From the NCBI GenBank assembly GCA_028565635.1, contig JAOXYB010051034.1:1-11699 (forward strand): a DNA stretch of 11,699 bases. Reading direction: 5' to 3'. Made by a program: the position numbers and the translations under genes. Source of the stretch: Phoronis ovalis. Lineage: Eukaryota; Phoronida; Phoronidae. The notes beneath the pieces were generated by a model, which saw nothing but the letters and a program-made list of their open reading frames with translations, searched no databases and was not told the DNA's origin. Below are positions 9,579 through 11,699 of this stretch, one piece after another. Within the stretch, counting starts at the first letter, position 1. Each line of letters opens with the position of its first letter.

Positions 9579-10168
9579 CTTTCATTTCCCATTCATTAAT
9601 TTCTTGAAGAATCTTCTTTTCATCTGGCAACTTGAGATGTCTAATTAAGGTCTCCATGCTAGAAAAACTTTTCTGATATTTGCTTGTGTTCCATTCTGAA
9701 AAATTACAGTGTGCCCAGCCATTTCTTATATCACGCACATCTTTAGCTGCCATTTTGATGGCTGCAGAAAACAGGTTTGGTACACTAATTATAAGACCCA
9801 GCCCAGCAGAAGTGTCACAAGTGTCATTAAAGCCAGAAAACTTTGCCATATGAGCCTGCAGAAACAGTTTGGATAATTCAACATGATCAAGTATTTGGTA
9901 ATTGTATTTAGCTATTTCTTTTCCATTGGTGACAATGTTAGTGTTAGCAGCTTGATAATTGTGAGATCCTTTTTTTTATACTTTAGCAATCGAGTACTGT
10001 ATTGTTGGCTATCAATTGATTTACTTTGCTTCAAAGTTGCATACAATTTCTGAATCTCCGGCTCAATGTATTTTCTCAAAGCTGGTGCTACAATGCGATT
10101 CAGCACAATTCCAACTACAATCCAACGTTTCTGATCATCAGGAATGCTGACAACTTGTGATGCTTGCC
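9579..10168 (-). CDS. HEPN-domain exon (DZIP3-like), with a frame break in an A8 run
   Basis: The exon starts after a tatacag acceptor (two bases GG complete a codon from upstream) and ends AAG|gtaact in phase 1. The first frame reads a segment containing PDDQKRWIVVGIVLNRI, then APALRKYIEPEIQKLY, to the A run at 9977-9970, and stops at TAG 9914-9912. The second frame is open from GGA at 9969 to the donor and contains MAKFSGF and VRDIRNGWAHCNFSEW. Its R-x4-H motif (R codon 9726-9724, H codon 9711-9709) is the HEPN signature. Together the two frames make one HEPN domain of the type found in DZIP3 and many invertebrate STAND proteins; HEPN domains bind or cut RNA. The frames join smoothly only if the A run supplies one extra base. 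That could be an assembly or sequencing slip, a null allele, or -1 slippage at A AAA AAG (9975-9969). The GTG at 10106 and ATG at 9849 are internal codons, not starts. Confidence 0.82.
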
Positions 10169-10405
10169 CTGTATAATGAGTAAAACAAGCTTAAACAACA
10201 GGATCATTAAGGGCCCATGCTTGGAATATTCATATTATATGGGCTGGGCTGTAAGGCCCAGGTGCAACATTCTGGAATGATTAATGTACTATATAAAATA
10301 AACTATTTCTGAAAATTATTGTTTTTTATTTAAAACAAATTTTTAATACAAAAACTATGCAGTTCTTTGTATACGTTGTGGTAATTGACAATAAAATATG
10401 GGGTG

Positions 10406-10469
10406 TCCGACCAATGGGATATCGGACTAGTGAGATGTCGGACTAATGGAATGTCAGACTATCAAGCTG
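10406..10469 (+). repeat. 16-bp minisatellite, array B (4 units)
   Basis: Four exact 16-base units are tccgaccaatgggata, tcggactagtgagatg, tcggactaatggaatg and tcagactatcaagctg. The period is constant with no indels. They match the unit type of array A at 7510-7589 in the same orientation. Confidence 0.75.
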
Positions 10470-10723
10470 ACTATCCCCCCGAATAGTTATGTCAGTCAAT
10501 TCAGTAGAAACCAGTATATTTTTCTACATCACGCAAAGGTATAGGGAGGATATCTATTTAACGCCCCTGAGCAAAATTTTATTTATTTAATAATTTGTAA
10601 ATGAATTTTTCCTGGGCTTGAGTCACAGGGCACAGATACGCATCGATCTGACGGTATGCCAAAAATCAAGTCTGTACAAACTAACTTACTAAGGAATACT
10701 AAGCCGTTCTACCCAAGCATTAT

Positions 10724-10763
10724 TTATTTATTAAATGGCTTATTATTAATATTATTATTATTG
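10724..10763. repeat. ATT-rich microsatellite
   Basis: Imperfect TTA/ATT trinucleotide run (tatttatt followed by ttattattaatattattatt). Confidence 0.6.
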
Positions 10764-10867
10764 TAAAGGAAAATTGCAATAAATATATGGATTGATACAT
10801 TTTCTGTGGTGCATATATGATATATATAATTATATGACTGGGATATTATATGATTTAAATAAAACTA

Positions 10868-11046
10868 CCCCAGCCTGCTGTCGGTGACGCTATTTCTAAT
10901 ATGCGTGTCTCGAGTTCAGATGGCAGTGGGTGTGCTTGCACATAACATGCATCCGTCCCCGATGTGTCCAGTGATTTGAATCCAAACCAATCTGCCATAA
11001 TGCAGAGCCCTTACACAGGGATGTAGAAACCGCTCGACGCCTTTAT
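10868..11046 (-). mobile_element. Candidate tRNA-derived SINE (tRNA-Leu/Ser-like head)
   Basis: On the minus strand from 11046 the sequence reads aggcGTCGAGCGGTT, resembling the A box and D-arm of class II tRNAs. A CCCT/AGGG hairpin sits in the anticodon-arm position, then TCTGC/GCAGA pair as a long variable arm, then GGATTCAAATCA resembles a B box (GGTTCGAATCC). The acceptor and T stems do not pair well, so this is not a working tRNA. The following 100 or so bases to about 10868 are richer in G+C than the surroundings and end at a T/A-rich stretch, as a SINE body and tail might. It could also be a decayed tRNA pseudogene or chance. Confidence 0.35.
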
Positions 11047-11680
11047 ATATTATAGTCTTTATCTGCATATCAACAGCTGATCTGATGCGAAAGCCCTTTC
11101 AGCTCACTTCATAGATCTAGATAGAATACTAAATATAAATACTTGTTGTCTTCCAACTTCCGTTTCTAAGAAAATGTACCAGGTCCAGAAGATTAATATT
11201 TTGTTATCAATAATAAGCACAGATTGATCATCTTTTTAAATGTGTAAATCTTTGTAAATATAATTAAAAATGCTATGTCACGTTTAAAACTTGGAACTTA
11301 AAAATAATGTCTTACATTTACGAGACAAGCATGCATCTAAAATTCAGGACCGGGAAGTGATAAAGTTGTGAACCCGTGTGACTGAACTCAGCTGCAATCG
11401 ATCCCAAATTGTTAATAATAGAGCGGGACAACGTACGGCAGAGACGCATAACGCAAAAAACAGGTATTTAGGTGATTACCATTTATCTTTTAATTAATGT
11501 TAATTTCTGTATAGTTACTTTATACTACTATGTGAGGTTATAAACTTAGTGACAGGTATATTTCCCACTAAAACCGCCGGGACTAAAACATTAACTTAAG
11601 CTTGAAATTGGAATGCCCGGGGGCACATCCCTCCCAGCTGATCGAAAAGTCACGGAGAAACACTCGGAAAAATTACTCAC

Positions 11681-11699
11681 GCTCTCTTCCATCCAGTTG
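11681..11699 (-). CDS. Tentative 3' edge of an upstream coding exon
   Basis: On the minus strand the last 19 bases of the window end at AGC|GTGAGTAA, a near-consensus donor. If spliced to the acceptor at 10168, reading in phase 1 (six codons plus one base) gives an open join: QLDGRE, then a split CGG codon, then QASQVV. The exon would continue beyond the window. An ATG in these bases is in phase 0 and would run into a stop after the join, so it is not the start under this model. The evidence is only a good donor and a compatible phase over a very short stretch. A different upstream exon is quite possible. Confidence 0.33.

Larger units (their letters stand above)
10169..11680 (-). other. Intron upstream of the HEPN exon
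   Basis: The 3' acceptor ttactcattatacag|GG at 10169/10168 is well supported because the reading frame of the HEPN exon begins there. The 5' end at 11680 (gtgagtaa) is tentative. Contents include a 16-bp minisatellite (10406-10469), an ATT-rich microsatellite (about 10724-10763) and a tRNA-like SINE candidate (about 10868-11046). The rest, including 11050-11640, holds nothing I can identify. No other convincing first exon with matching phase was found. Confidence 0.55.
1626..11699 (-). other. Gene span: HEPN / NB-ARC / TPR / beta-helix / MYND protein, 5' end beyond the window
   Basis: One spliced gene accounts for all convincing coding sequence here. Its exons are 11699-11681 (tentative and open at the window edge), 10168-9579 and 5767-1626, read on the minus strand. 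The two well-supported exons join in phase: AAG|gtaact at 9579/9578 and tttgcag|GC at 5768/5767 make a split GGC Gly codon. Domains in order are HEPN, coiled coil, NB-ARC with winged helix, TPR, right-handed beta-helix, MYND zinc finger and a C-terminal tail. About 1,570 residues are visible if the frame break in the HEPN exon is ignored. The family type is a STAND-class, NLR-like intracellular protein. An innate-immunity or RNA-sensing role is inferred from the HEPN and NB-ARC parts. No named orthologue is recognised, so no symbol is given. The promoter and start codon are not in view. Confidence 0.85.

Noticed and set aside
1-11699. CRISPR arrays, bacterial operon features, rRNA or intact tRNA genes
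   Set aside because: None seen; the tandem arrays have no spacer structure and the gene is clearly spliced and eukaryotic.

Overview
This window looks like nuclear DNA of an animal, most probably a bivalve-type mollusc. The evidence is AT-rich sequence, spliceosomal GT-AG introns, several decayed dispersed repeats, and one multi-exon gene of a kind I associate with lophotrochozoan genomes (HEPN plus NB-ARC plus TPR plus beta-helix plus MYND). The phylum-level assignment is inference from family and repeat resemblance, not from a marker gene.

Layout. One gene fills most of the window and runs on the minus strand. From 5' to 3' it has: a possible edge of an upstream coding exon (11699-11681), an intron of about 1.5 kb, a HEPN exon (10168-9579), an intron of about 3.8 kb, and one large terminal coding exon (5767-1626), followed by a 3' UTR with a tandem poly(A) signal near 1191-1180. 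Splice phases agree: the HEPN exon ends in phase 1 (AAG|gtaact) and the big exon starts with GC after a tttgcag acceptor, giving a split Gly codon. The HEPN exon starts after a tatacag acceptor and needs one base from an upstream exon.

The predicted protein is a STAND/NLR-like multidomain protein. It has an N-terminal DZIP3-like HEPN domain with an R-x4-H motif, a coiled coil, an NB-ARC ATPase with Walker A, Walker B and GLPLA motifs, a winged-helix end with a VHR motif in the MHD position, three TPRs, a right-handed parallel beta-helix of about eight 23-residue coils, a MYND zinc finger, and a C-terminal tail I can place only by resemblance. Such an arrangement suggests an intracellular sensor: a HEPN effector or RNA-binding end, an NTP switch, a repeat/beta-helix recognition region, and a MYND adaptor. 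The function is inferred.

The main oddity is in the HEPN exon. A run of eight A residues (9977-9970, minus strand) separates two reading frames that together make one continuous HEPN domain. This is a one-base homopolymer deficit, an inactivating allele, or, less likely, a programmed -1 shift at A AAA AAG.

The rest is non-coding: a dispersed repeat family in the 3' flank (about 395-870) and again in the large intron (about 7718-8975), two arrays of one 16-bp minisatellite family, one in each intron (7510-7589 and 10406-10469), a 69-bp tandem duplication, small inverted repeats, and a tRNA-Leu/Ser-like SINE candidate (about 10868-11046, minus strand).
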